A DNA stretch of 64,000 nt from Halicephalobus mephisto. Taxonomy: Eukaryota > Nematoda > Chromadorea > Rhabditida > Panagrolaimidae. The position numbers were made by a program, and so were the translations under genes. The notes under the pieces were generated by a model. The model was not told where the DNA came from. It did not search any database and saw only the letters and a list, made by a program, of their open reading frames with translations. The stretch spans positions 1 through 64,000 of the forward strand of contig SWDT01000094.1 in NCBI GenBank assembly GCA_009193035.1, given 5' to 3'. Shown piece by piece: positions 49,601-60,494 of this stretch. Numbering within the stretch: position 1 is the first letter of the stretch; every line of letters starts with the position of its first letter.

Positions 49601-50095
49601 AAAAAATGAAATTTACAACCGTGATAAAATCCGGAAAAATTAAAATTCAAAAATCTTACCGTACTGCAAAGCATATATTGATCACAAGACTCATACTATA
49701 AAAAATTGCTTTCAGAACATCTCACTATATCGTAATTGAAATTTATTTGTAAAATCCGAACATTATTAAAAATCAACTTTGAAAATTCCCGCCATACCGT
49801 AATTCAAAATTTCGCTGTGAAACTTAAATTTTATTAAAAATCAACTTTCAAAACTCCCGCCATACCGTAATTCAAATTTTCGTGTTGGGAATTACTTTTT
49901 TTTAAAATTTAATTTTTTCAAAACGTTGATTTTGTGGGAATTTTCTAATTTTTCTAAAATATTCGTAGTAAATTATTTATAGTAATATTCCTTCCCAAAT
50001 ATTTATAAAAATACTGTATGAATATCATTTCCAGAAAGACCGTGTTATTATTGTTTTTACTACGACGACTCTCACCACGAAATCGAACTTTCACT

Positions 50096-52155
50096 TCAAT
50101 TGGAATGCTTCGACTGCTTGGACGATGGTCTGTCAGGCGAAGAATTTCGGGATTCTTCTGAAGCGGGTTCGGAGGATTCTGAAGCGGTCCGGCTTTTGGA
50201 GGACCTGGGGGATGAATGCCGAGAGGAAGTTTTGGAAGGATTAGATTCCTTAGATTGGCTTCTGACGGACTTTTTGGAGCGATCCGAAGCGGCGCTGTGT
50301 TCGGATTTTTCAGATTCTTCGGATTCTGAGTGGTGTCCGGATTCTGGTCTTTTGGATTCTCTGGATTCTGGTTTGTGGTCTTCAGATTCATCTTCGGATT
50401 TTTCTTTTTTATCTTCTTCTTCTTTTTCATGTTTTTCTTCCTTCTTGTGGACTTCTGGAGCTGCTACGACTCCTGGAGTGGGCAATCTTTTCTTTTCTTT
50501 AACGATTTTCGGCTTGACGCCGTTGATTTCTTTTTTGACCTTCTTGACCTCTTGTTTGACGGCCGTTGGAGGTTTCTTAGGAGCAAGACTTGGTGGAATC
50601 CTAAAAATATTAGATTATTAAAAAAATTTGAAAAAATAGATTTTTGTTTCAAAACTACTGAAATTTAAAAAATAAAAATTTTCGTTATAAAACCAAGTAA
50701 TTTAAAAATTTAAATTTTCGTGTTGGGACCATAAAACTTGAAATTTTCTTCTTAGAACCAAATAAACTTTCGAAATAATATTTTCTTGCTAAAAATTTCA
50801 ATTTTCGTTATAAAACTAAGTAATTTAAAAAAATAAATTTTCGTGTTGGGACCATAAAACTTGAAATTTCCTTCTTAGAACCAGGTAATTTTTAAAATCA
50901 TATTTTCATGTTAGAACTACTGAAATTTAAAAATTTAAATTTTCGTGTTGGGACCATAAAACTTGAATTTTCTTCTTAGAACCAAATAAACTTTTGAAAT
51001 AATATTTTCTTGCTAAAAATAAAAATTTTCGTTATAAAACTAAATAATTTAAAAAAATAAATTTTCGTGTTAAGATCGTCAAACTTGAAATTTTCTTGTT
51101 AGAACCAAAATATATTGATAAAAATAATTTTAAAACATCTTTTTAAAAATTCAAAACTTTTTTAAAATATAAATTCCCATTTAACTGAATTTTTTTCTTT
51201 TCAAAGTTCGCTTGGTTTAAAAACAATAAGCTACAGTATTATGGACTAAAAAATTAAAAACGATTTTTAACTGCAAAAAAAATTTTTTTTCTGAATTTAT
51301 TTAAAAAATTTTTGAATTTTTCTGAAAATTTTTTGGATTTTTTTAAAAAGTTTTGAATTTTTCTGAAAATTTTTTGAATTTTTTTGAAAATTTTTTGAAT
51401 TTTTTTGGAAATTTTTTGAATTTTTTTAAAAAGTTTTGAATTTTTCTGAAAATTTTTTGAATTTTTTTGAAAATTTTGTTAAAAATTATTTTTTTTCAGT
51501 GTGATGTTGACTTGGATGTACTATTACTGTTGCTGGAAACTCACCCGTTGGGCACTTGTTTGGGTTTCTTCGCAGGAACACTGGTGACCTTCGGGACCTC
51601 CTTGGGTGTTTTCTGCTGAACGAAGCTCTTCGATCTCTGCATCGCTGATCCGCCGTTGACGACAGGTTTGGTGCCGTTGGATACTGTAGGAGCCTTAGGT
51701 TTTTCGGGTTTCTTCCTCCTCTGAGGGGGTTCCATCGACTTCGACCTCGATGTGGTCGTCGATGAAGTCTTCGCGGAAGCCCTCAAGGTGCTCATGCTGT
51801 GTTCCCTCTGAAGAGCCCTTTTACCGTAATTTAACGGAGTAAATTGACCACTAGAAGCGACGTATTCTTTTCCATTCTGGAGTTCTGAAGTTTTTCGAAC
51901 AAGTTGTCCATTAGTTGTGTAAAGTCTCTTCGCTCCGTTCACGAGAGAAATACGGTCGTTGATGACATCCAGAAATGTCCCGATATCGTGGATTTTCCTC
52001 ATGTTTAAAACGACATTTATCCCGGCGTCATAAGGATCGCCATTACGGTAGACTTTTATCCGACGACCCACTTCGGGAAAAACTTGGGTGATTTTAGAAT
52101 TCGATTTTCCGTTCGAGAGACTTCGTTTCGTCTGTTTCGATTCTGATTTTGGCAT
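50096..52155 (-). CDS. doublecortin-domain protein with charged tail
   Basis: Two minus-strand exons, 51545-52155 and 50096-50600; 371 aa, joined in phase as NG|IPPSLAPKKPP. The doublecortin (DCX) domain spans about 30-112: RRIKVYRNGDPYDAGINVVL, then FLDVINDRISL, RLYTTNGQLV, and the typical EYVASSGQFTPLNYG end. DCX domains bind microtubules. The rest is basic and Ser/Pro-rich (MQRSKSFVQQKTPKE), then a Lys/Glu block (KKEEKHEKEEEDKKEK), then a Ser/Glu-rich tail ending KQSKHSN. No kinase domain follows, so this is not the ZYG-8/DCLK type. The downstream exon's DNA is low in complexity, which produces long open frames on several frames and strands. An A-rich leader after TTATTTTCAG suggests trans-splicing at the start. 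Confidence 0.87.
50700..51080 (-). repeat. repeats in doublecortin gene intron
   Basis: Four copies of AAATTTTCGTGTTGGGACCA and AAAACTTGAAATTTTCTTCT units at ~115-base spacing; the GTTGGGACC core resembles the GGACCATTTCG repeat family elsewhere. From 51290 to 51480, GAATTTTTCTGAAAATTTTT repeats follow. Confidence 0.65.
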
Positions 52156-52319
52156 TTTTTCTGAAAATAACTTATTTAAGAAATTCAAAAATAAAAGTAA
52201 TAATTTAACCACACGAACGCCTCAGGGCATAAATTATCGAAAACGAAATCCCGATGATAGTTTGTTTGAAAGTAATAATTTTTTTTTAAAATAAATTTTT
52301 GAAACAGAAATTATTTTTT

Positions 52320-52810
52320 TAAAATCCATACCCTCAGGCATTGAAAAAACTAATTTTGTTTTTACAGTAATGACAATTTTCAAGATTTTTATTTTATAAA
52401 AATAAAAAATTTAAGAAAAATAAAAATTATTTTCGAAATGCATGCCCTCGGGCAATTAGTTAGAAATTTGTTAAAAATTACAAAAAATGAATTTCAATAT
52501 TTACAATAATAAAGAATTTCAAAATTTTTACTTTATAAAAATAAAAAATTTAAGAAAAATAAAAAATCTTTATTTTCGAAATCCATGCCCTCGGGCAATT
52601 AGTTAGAAAATTGTTAAAAATTACAAAAAATGAATTTTAATATTTACAGTAACAATAAATTTCAAAATTTTTATTCTACAAAAATCTATAAAAATCAAAA
52701 AATAAAAGTTCTTTATTTTCGAAATCCATGCCCTCGGGCAATTAATTAAAAAACTGCCTAAAATTCACTTTAATATTTACAGTAACATTGAATTTCAAAA
52801 TTTTTACTTT
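52320..52810. repeat. ~140-bp tandem repeat with CCATGCCCTCGGGCA core
   Basis: The core GAAATCCATGCCCTCGGGCA occurs near 52435, 52578 and 52722, with a related CCATACCCTCAGGCA near 52327. CCCTCGGGC is itself partly palindromic. TTTACAGTAAC and CAAAATTTTTATT follow in each unit. Confidence 0.75.
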
Positions 52811-53349
52811 ATAGAAAACAAGAAAATTCGAAAATAAAATTTAAAAAATATTTTTTGTCAGGTAATCTCCACAAAGAAAATCCGAGCTCTAATCCTCGGA
52901 ATCTCGATTTTCATGTTTTCAGAAGACGACTCTGAGGATTACTTGTTTTGTAATAAAATTAAAAATATCGATTTTATTATAATTCTTAAACAACAGCCGG
53001 AGGCAAATTGTCGGTTGCCAGTGGTGCAATTGACCTTTCGAGTGCGGATTCAAAATTGTCCTCAGCTTAAGTTGAGGTTTAGCTTGACGTAGTTCAACAA
53101 AACAGAACGACAATGGATAAATAATAAAGACAAATTTAAAAAATTAAAATTTTCAAAAACATTAAAAAATTTAAAAAAATTTTTCTAAAATTAAAATTTT
53201 CAAAAATTCTAAAAAAATATTTAAATTTTAATTTTTAAAAACTGTAAAAAACTAAAAAATCAAAATTTTCGAGAATTTAAAAAATTTAAATTTACTTTTT
53301 TCTTAACAAATGTAGACGATTTTTAAATATCATAATAAAGATAATTTTG

Positions 53350-53900
53350 AAATAAAAATATTCAGAACATATTTCATTGATAACGCGCGTTTTTTTAAAC
53401 AAAAAAATTATTTTCCAAAACGCGTTTTTATTTTTACAAAATAACAATAAAGATAATTTTAAAATGAAGAAATTCAAAACATATTTCATTGATAACGCGC
53501 GTCGCGCGCGTTTTTTTCCTTTTTCAACAAAAAAATTATTTTTTTTTAAAACGCGCGTAAACGCGTCCGAATGCGTTTTTATTTTTACATAATAAGAATA
53601 AAGATAATTTTAAAATAAAAATATTCAACATAGATTTCATTGATAACGCGCGTTTTTTTCTTTTTCAACAAAAAGAATTAATTTTTTCCTAAAACGCGCG
53701 TAAACGCATTCGAACGCGTTTTTATTTTTACAAAATAACAATAAAGATAATTTTAAAATAAAAATATTCAACATAAATTTCATTGATAACGCGCGTTGCG
53801 CGCGTTTTTTTTTGAATAAAAAAAGTTATTTTTTTTAAACACATTTAAACGCGTTTTTGCTTTCACGATAAAATAAAACCAACAATAAAAAATCCAAGAC
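53350..53900. repeat. ~150-bp tandem repeat rich in ACGCGCGT
   Basis: Four units contain TTTCATTGATAACGCGCGT, a T-run, TTTTTTAAAACGCGCGTAAA and CGCGTTTTTATTTTTACA. CpG-rich palindromes such as ACGCGCGT in otherwise A/T DNA make this array distinctive. Confidence 0.75.
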
Positions 53901-54229
53901 AAATTTCATTAATAAAGTACGTTTCGTGTATTTTTTAATTAAAAAATTAATTTTTCAAAACATGTTTTTGGATTTTATAATAAAATAAAAATTTTTAAAA
54001 ATTGACCAAGAATTTGTTCGAAAAATTTTTCTCAGGATAAAAAATAAAAAATTTTAAAAAATTGAAGATAAAATTTAAAAACGAATTTTCAGCAATGTGC
54101 ATTTAATTTTCTGACTTAACGTAACTAAAAAAAACAATCAAATACAAATGAAACATTATTATTCATTTTACTGTGGTACAGACCGGATTCTTGAAAATTC
54201 ACTTTCCGAACTTCTTTATTTTAAACAAT

Positions 54230-54690
54230 ATATAAAATTCCGAAAAATAATCTGAAGAAAATAATTTAAAAAAAACAAATATTTTTTTACCGTAATTATA
54301 AAGACTATCGTGGTAGGAATTATTTTGTGTTTTGTATCAGATAATGTTCAAAATTAGTCACTATCCAATTTTTTAAAATAATAATTAAATATTCTAATAA
54401 AAATCAAATAGCAATTAAAAACGGTAAAATTATTTAATTAAGATACTGTCCAAAATAAATTAAATCTGAAGAAAGTAATTTAAAAAAACAAATATCTTTT
54501 TACCGTAACTTTAAAGATTATCGTGGCAGGAATTAGATCGTGTTTTGTATCAGATAATGTTCAAAATTAGTCACTATCCAATTTTTTAATACAATTTTTT
54601 AAATAATGACGAAATATTCTAATAAAAATCGAATAGCAATTAAAAACAGTAAAATTACTCAATTCAGATACTGTCCAAGAAAATAAAAAA
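54230..54690. repeat. ~240-bp direct repeat, two to three copies
   Basis: The unit starts near 54240 and 54470: AATCTGAAGAAA, TTTTACCGTAA, AGACTATCGTGG, GTGTTTTGTATCAGATAATG, then one GTCACTATCC arm (54357, 54570). A third partial unit lies near 54690-54760. Confidence 0.65.
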
Positions 54691-54904
54691 TAAATATCTT
54701 TCTACGGTAACTTCAGGGACTATCGCCGTGGGAGCTAGTTTACGTCCTGTGTCACATTCAATCTTGTAATTTCTCAGGGAAAATTGCTATTTCTGACAAC
54801 TCTGAACAATCATAGGATTAATTTTAAAATTTCGAAATTTAAAAACTTCATTTTCGACATCAAAGACCACAATCCAAAAAAATTATTTTACAGTAATAAA
54901 AAAG

Positions 54905-55140
54905 CGATGATTCTGATGTGACTTTGGGGAATGTTCCAGATTCCGAAAAAATGGAAAACATGGTTTAGAAAGAAGCCGTTTTTGTCCAAAGCTCGTCGAG
55001 AGCGAGGTTTCGGTTACCTAGAGACATTCATTCCCATTCTGTCCGACTACTCGTTGTTCGGACATTGCCGCAGGCGTTCAATTTGTGAAAGAAGGAATCC
55101 GGACATTCAATTTTGTCGGTCTTCGAGGAGGTAAAATTGT
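54905..55140 (+). other. isolated GC-richer open frame, uncertain
   Basis: An ATG at 54931 opens 67 codons, basic and Cys-containing (CRRRSICERRNPD). The composition is coding-like and a GTAAA donor follows near 55134, but no partner exon or family is evident. It may be a relic exon. Confidence 0.2.
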
Positions 55141-55289
55141 ACAACACAGTCAATATGGTTGATAAAATTAATAAATAAAAATAATTCAATTTTGACTATT
55201 TTCGATGACTTTAGAGAAAATAAATTATGTTTTATATTTTCAGATACTTAAAAAAAGAATGTCACTTGACCAATGTCCAAAATAATCCA

Positions 55290-55770
55290 GATTTTGCTTC
55301 CATTCAGGACCATTAAAAGTGTTTTTTTTAATTTTTTAAGTCCTGAGTGGAAAATAAATATCTTTAATATTAGATATAATTTCCACTCAGGACCACTAAA
55401 AATATTTTTTTACATTTTCTCGGTCTTGAATGGAAAGTGAGTATCTTTAATATTAGGTATAATTTCCACTCAAGACTATTAAGATATTTTCTTTTTAATT
55501 TTCTAGGTTCTGAGTGGAAAATAAATATCTTCAATATTAGATATAATTTCCACTCAGGACCACTAAAAATATTTTTTTAAAATTTTCTAGGTCCTAAGTG
55601 GAAAATAAATATCTTTAATATTAGGTATAATTTCCATTCAGGACCACTAAAAATATTTTCGAAGACATTCCATTTGGTCCTGGGTGGAAATTAAACATTT
55701 AGTTTTGTGTGGATTTTTCACTTAACATCACGAGAAATTTCTTTTTGAAGGTTTTCCATCTGGTCTTGAG
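55290..55770. repeat. palindromic TTTCCACTCAGGACC / GGTCCTGAGTGGAAA array
   Basis: About five ~87-base units: TAATTTCCACTCAGGACCAC, TAAAAATATTTTTTT, TTTTCTAGGTCCTGAGTGGA, AAATAAATATCTTTAATATT. The two arms are perfectly complementary over ~14 bases. Weak copies occur near 58040 and 58110. Confidence 0.8.
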
Positions 55771-56175
55771 TGGAAATAATAAACATGTACTTTTCTATCT
55801 TAATCAGAGGTCACTTGTTTTTTGAAATTAAAGATCAATTTTCATTGAAATTTTATTTTCGTTTAAGATTTCGTCATCTGTCTAAATGGCCAAAATACGA
55901 ATTTATCTCTTATGTGAATAAAAATCGAAATTATTATTTTTCATCATTATTAAAAACTTCAAATTTCACTTAATGAGAAAAATCAAAATTTCAATATTGA
56001 TTTGTTTATTTTTTTGGTCGAATATAATTCAAAAACACCGAGAGAACAAAAAATGTCACAAATTTGTGATTTTTTCGTAGCTTGTTCGTGGTCTTTTTGA
56101 AATCACAGAGCACGTACAGGTCTCCCGAGTGGTATAAAAGAAGAGAAAAAAGAAAACATTCGTCCGCAAAAAAAC

Positions 56176-59100
56176 ATGATAATGATAAAGTTATTTTTCG
56201 TCATCGGAATTCTGCTTTTAATTAATGTTGATGGTTTGAAAATCGGCATTTGTGTTCCTGATGTGTCTGGAAGTCAGGTAAGCTTTTTGATTTTTAAAAA
56301 ATTCGTGGAAATATTTCTAGTCACTATCCAAGTTTAATTTTCTTTATTCATCTTAAAAAATAAACATGACCAAAAAAATAAATTTAGTCCCTGTTTATTT
56401 TCACAGAAAATGTCTAATTTATTATCCAAAACAGTTTTAATGAAGATCATGAAAAATTATTTTTGATCATTTTCTGATTTTTAGTCACTATCCAAAAACC
56501 GCTCCAATAAAATTTTGGATAGTGACTGGTTTTAGAAATTTTCCCACAATTGTCAGTCACTATCCTAATTATGTTTGTGAAGAATCTTGGATAGTGACTG
56601 GAAGTGGAAATGTTATTCCTTATTTTGGACACTATTCTTAAGTCTTAGTGGAGCTGTCAAAGTCACTATCCAAAAACAGCTCCAATAAAATTTTTGAATA
56701 GTGACTGATTTTTCGGTGATTTTCAGTTTTTCTAGTCACTGTCCAATTCCCGAACACCATTTTTAAATCTCATTCAAGCTATCAAAGTCACTATCCAAAA
56801 ACAGCTCCAATAAAATTTTTGAATAGTGACTGAAAGAACGAATATTGATTGATATCTTAGACACTATCCAAAATTTCTTTAAGGCCATTAAAACCACTAT
56901 CAAAGAGGACTAATGAAAAAGCAGATAATAAATTTAAATTTTTAGATTCTTTTCAATCAAAGAATCGCGGAGACCCTCTCAGATGCCGGCCACAACGTGA
57001 CTCTCCTCCGATTCCGCTACATGGAGTACTTCGATGTCAAGGCTAAAACTCGAGAGGACATCCACGAATGGACTGTGGACGGCTATGTGCCCGGTTACGA
57101 CCTCAGAAAAATGATCAAACTTCAAACCCAACTCGGTTTCGCAGACGAAGGTTTCCTTGGATTGTTCACCAAAGAAAAAAATGAAATCCTCTGGAACACC
57201 AGTTTTGCTCTTACCAAAGGATGTGAAAGTGAGTCGAATTATTTATTTTTCATTAAGATATAAACACTACACAAAAAGGTACATCAAAGTGCTATTTACC
57301 GGATACGGTAAATGTATATCCGTCGATGTTACACTTAAGTACCGATACGTTGACCAAAAACACAAAAAAGGATACAGTAGAACTTGGATATAAGATACCC
57401 CCTTGGAACCGGGCAAAGCGTATCTTTAATAAAAGATATATCATAGAGGGGGTAAATTTGAAGGTAGACTAACCAAACTCATTCATACCGTATGTAATAA
57501 CCCGAGATATGTTATAGCGGGAGTATCTTATATCCAAGTTATACTGTATTATATTTTTTTAAAGTAATTACAAAATACCTAGTTTTATATACAGTAGAAC
57601 TTGGATATAAGATACCCCCCCTTAGCATATGGCAAAGTGTATGTTATAAGAAAGGATATATCATAGAGGAGGTAAATTTGAAGACAGACTAACCAAAATT
57701 ATTCACTCAGACCGTATACTATAGTCCGAGATATGTTATGTGGGGTATGTTATATCTAAGTTTTACTGTATTACTATTATTATTATTACAATAGGACTTG
57801 GATATAAGATATCCTCTTAGGATTGGGCAATACGTATGTTACAAGAGAAGATATATTATAGGGGAGTAAATTTGAAGACAGACTAACCAAACTCACTCAT
57901 ACCGTATGCTATAACAAGAGATATGTTATATCGGGGTTATCTTATATCCAAGTTCTACTGTATATGATATTCAATGTACGAAATTAGATGTAATTTCGAT
58001 TTAAGATCATGAAGGAAATCTTCAAAAATGATTTTTGGTCCTGAATGGAAACTAAACCTAAGACTATAAATATTTTTTTTTAAATTAACAACAATCTAAA
58101 AAACGTTTTTCTGGTTCCGAGTGGAAATAATACGTAATTTCGAAATTTAATTAATTAATTTTTTATTTTTCAGAAATTATCAACAATAAAGAATTTGTGG
58201 AAAAATTGAAAAATTCGGAATTCGACGTCATTTTCGCTCACATGATGGATTTCTGTCCCATAGGGTTGATTCATGTTGTGAAACCTAAATCTTGGGCTTG
58301 GGTGACCAGTGGACCTGTGATGGATCACATGGCGTACTTCATGGGGTTGTCTTTGCCGGCTAGTTACGCAGCTCGTAAGTTTCATAATTTCATAATTTTT
58401 TTATTTTTGAATTTTTTTTATTTTATAATTTTTTTATTTTTGAATTTTTTTTATTTTTAAATTTTTTAAATTTTTTTTATTTTTAAATTTTTTTAATTTT
58501 ATTATTTTTTTTATTTTTTAATTTTTAGCCGTTTTGATGGATTCTGGAGATCGGATGACTTTCTTCGAACGAGCCAAGTCTGTAGTGGGACATACTATTA
58601 CCCCGATTTTCATTAATAACTTATTCATTGAACCAGAAACTGAAATTTTCCGGAAAACCTTCGGACGGGATTTTCCACATCTTGCGGATGTTTCCAAATC
58701 CGCCCCCCTCCTGTTGGCCAACTCCAACGAACTCTACGATCTACCCAGACCGACACTCACGAAGATCCTCTACATCGGCGGAATCGGGATGAAGCCCCAA
58801 AAAGCCAAGCCTCTGTCCGAAGATGTCCAGAAAAAAATCGACGAAAAAGACAGTGTAATCGTCTTCAGTTTCGGTTCCGTGGCGAATGCCTCACTGATGT
58901 CGATGGAGTGGAAGAGGGCTTTCATGGAGGCCTTCGGGGAGTTCCCCAGGACCCAGTTCTTCATGCGATATCCCATAGATGACATGGATGACTTCAAACC
59001 GAAGAACGTGGAGTTGCTCAAGTGGCTTCCGCAGGTCGATTTGTTGAGTAAGTTTCGAAATTATTTTAGAATCATAAAATCAGAAAAAAATTAATTATTC

Positions 59101-60494
59101 GGAAATTTTTTTGACACGAATTTTTGTAATTTTGGAAGTTCCAAACATAGTTGAACATTTCTATTCTGAATTTTCATTTTTCAATTTTTACAATTTTTTA
59201 AATTAAAAATTATTTTAAATAAGTTTATATTTATTATATAATATTTCAAAAATCACTTTGGGTAAATTTATATTTTTATAATTTCGACATAAAATTTGAA
59301 ATATCTTTAAAATTTTAAGTTAATTTTCAAAATCCAGGATTTAAAAAATCAACTTTTGGTTCTAGATTCAGGATTTATGGATTTTCTTACAGTATTATAA
59401 ATTTCCTTGTAGTTTTGGCTCTGAACGGCGGAAATATAAAAGGATAAAATATAAAAGCGGACAAACTATAAGATCGAAAATATAAGATGGGGATAGTAAG
59501 TTCCTGTTGCTTTTTTTAGGCTGGATTTAGATTTGGGCTTAGGTAAATCCAGATATGGATACAGAAATGTCTTTAAAGAGTAAAGAAAGCATATTTTCGA
59601 TCTTATATTTTATCTATTTTTATATTTTATCCATTTTTATATTTTATCCATTTTTATATTTTATCTATTCTTATATTTCATCCATTTTTATATTTTGTCC
59701 ATTTTTATATTTTGTCCATTTTTATATTTTATCCATTTTTATATTTTATCTATTCTTATATTTTATCTATTTTTATATTTTGTCCATTTTTATATTTTGT
59801 CCATTTTTATATTTTATCCATTTTTATATTTTATCCATTCTTATATTTTATCTATTTTTATATTTCATCCTAATGACAGTTTTGGCTCTGAAAATGGAAT
59901 ATAAATGTTTAGGAAAAAAATGTTGGATAATAGTTTTAAAATTTGAAGTTTTAGATTAATTTCGGATTTTTTAATAATGATTATTTTATAGATCATCCGA
60001 AAACCAAGGCTTTCATCACCCATGGAGGGTTCAACTCCCTTCAGGAAGCCATCAATTCGGCGACCCCTCTGGTGACGATTCCTCTTTTTGGAGATCAGTT
60101 TAAAAACGCTCAGATAATCAAGAAACACAACTTAGGGATTATCCTTCCCAAAAATGGCCTCAACAAGGACTCCGTTGTCGAAGTGATCAGGAAAATCCTT
60201 GAAGATCAAAGTTATTCTGAGGCAATTTCGAGGATGAAGAAGATGATCCAAATGGACCCTTTCCCAGCCGAGGAAAAACTGGTCAAATGGACCCGGTTTT
60301 TAGGCGAATTCCAGACTCTGGATAACCTGAGACCTGTCGGAGCCGATTTGGATTTCGTTACTTTTTACAACATCGATGTGTATTTCGTTTTCGGAACTAC
60401 AGTAATCGGGATGCTGATCTTGTCATATTTAGTTATCAGAATGGTCTTCAGAAAAGCTGTTAGATTTTACAAGTCCAAAGTCAAAAAAGATTGA
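56176..60494 (+). CDS. UDP-glycosyltransferase, signature His replaced
   Basis: ER-membrane enzyme family that conjugates sugars from UDP-sugars to small lipophiles. Exons: 56176-56277, 56946-57228, 58174-58374, 58529-59047, 59992-60494; 535 aa. Signal peptide MIMIKLFFVIGILLLINVDG. The donor-binding signature is at about 368-405: NHPKTKAFITHGGFNSLQEA, then PLVTIPLFGDQFKNA with the D-Q pair. A single C-terminal membrane span is at about 497-520, and the tail SKVKKD fits a KxKxx ER-retrieval signal. The N-terminal motif usually written S-H-x-x-F-x-x-x-I-A reads S-Q-I-L-F-N-Q-R-I-A, with Gln34 where the catalytic His normally sits, at the exon 1/2 junction. Activity may therefore be altered. Introns 1, 2 and 4 carry repeats and MITEs. 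Confidence 0.93.
56310..56910 (+). repeat. GTCACTATCC hairpin array 5 (glycosyltransferase intron 1)
   Basis: Six to seven hairpin units. 56460-56835 mirrors 41640-42000 in reverse complement almost base for base. Some units have one arm changed to GTCACTGTCC or GAATAGTGAC. Confidence 0.85.
57373..57548. mobile_element. pogo/Tigger-like MITE, copy B
   Basis: Inverted ends TACAGTAGAACTTGGATAT and ATATCCAAGTTATACTGTA; body very similar to copy A at 25867-26047 (GGGCAAAGCGTAT, GGTAAATTTGAAGG, AGACTAACCAAACT). Confidence 0.8.
57590..57770. mobile_element. pogo/Tigger-like MITE, copy C
   Basis: Same family and orientation as copy B, about 40 bases away; right end decayed to CTAAGTTTTACTGTA. Confidence 0.78.
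57787..57962. mobile_element. pogo/Tigger-like MITE, copy D
   Basis: Third adjacent copy in the same intron; left end decayed to TACAATAGGACTTGGATAT, right end intact CCAAGTTCTACTGTA. Confidence 0.75.
59590..59870 (+). repeat. 17-bp minisatellite in glycosyltransferase intron 4
   Basis: About 16 copies of ATTTTTATATTTTATCC with few variants (TATC/TGTCC). An inverted partner, AAGATCGAAAATATAAGAT, lies upstream at about 59472, and TTTTGGCTCTGAA flanks the region on both sides (about 59412 and 59879). Confidence 0.85.

Noticed and set aside
50100..50668. Long plus-strand frames opposite the doublecortin gene tail
   Set aside because: Shadow of a low-complexity Ser/Glu/Lys-rich exon on the minus strand.
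59555..59959. 134-codon frame made of ILSIFIFYPFLYFI repeats
   Set aside because: Direct translation of the 17-bp intron minisatellite.
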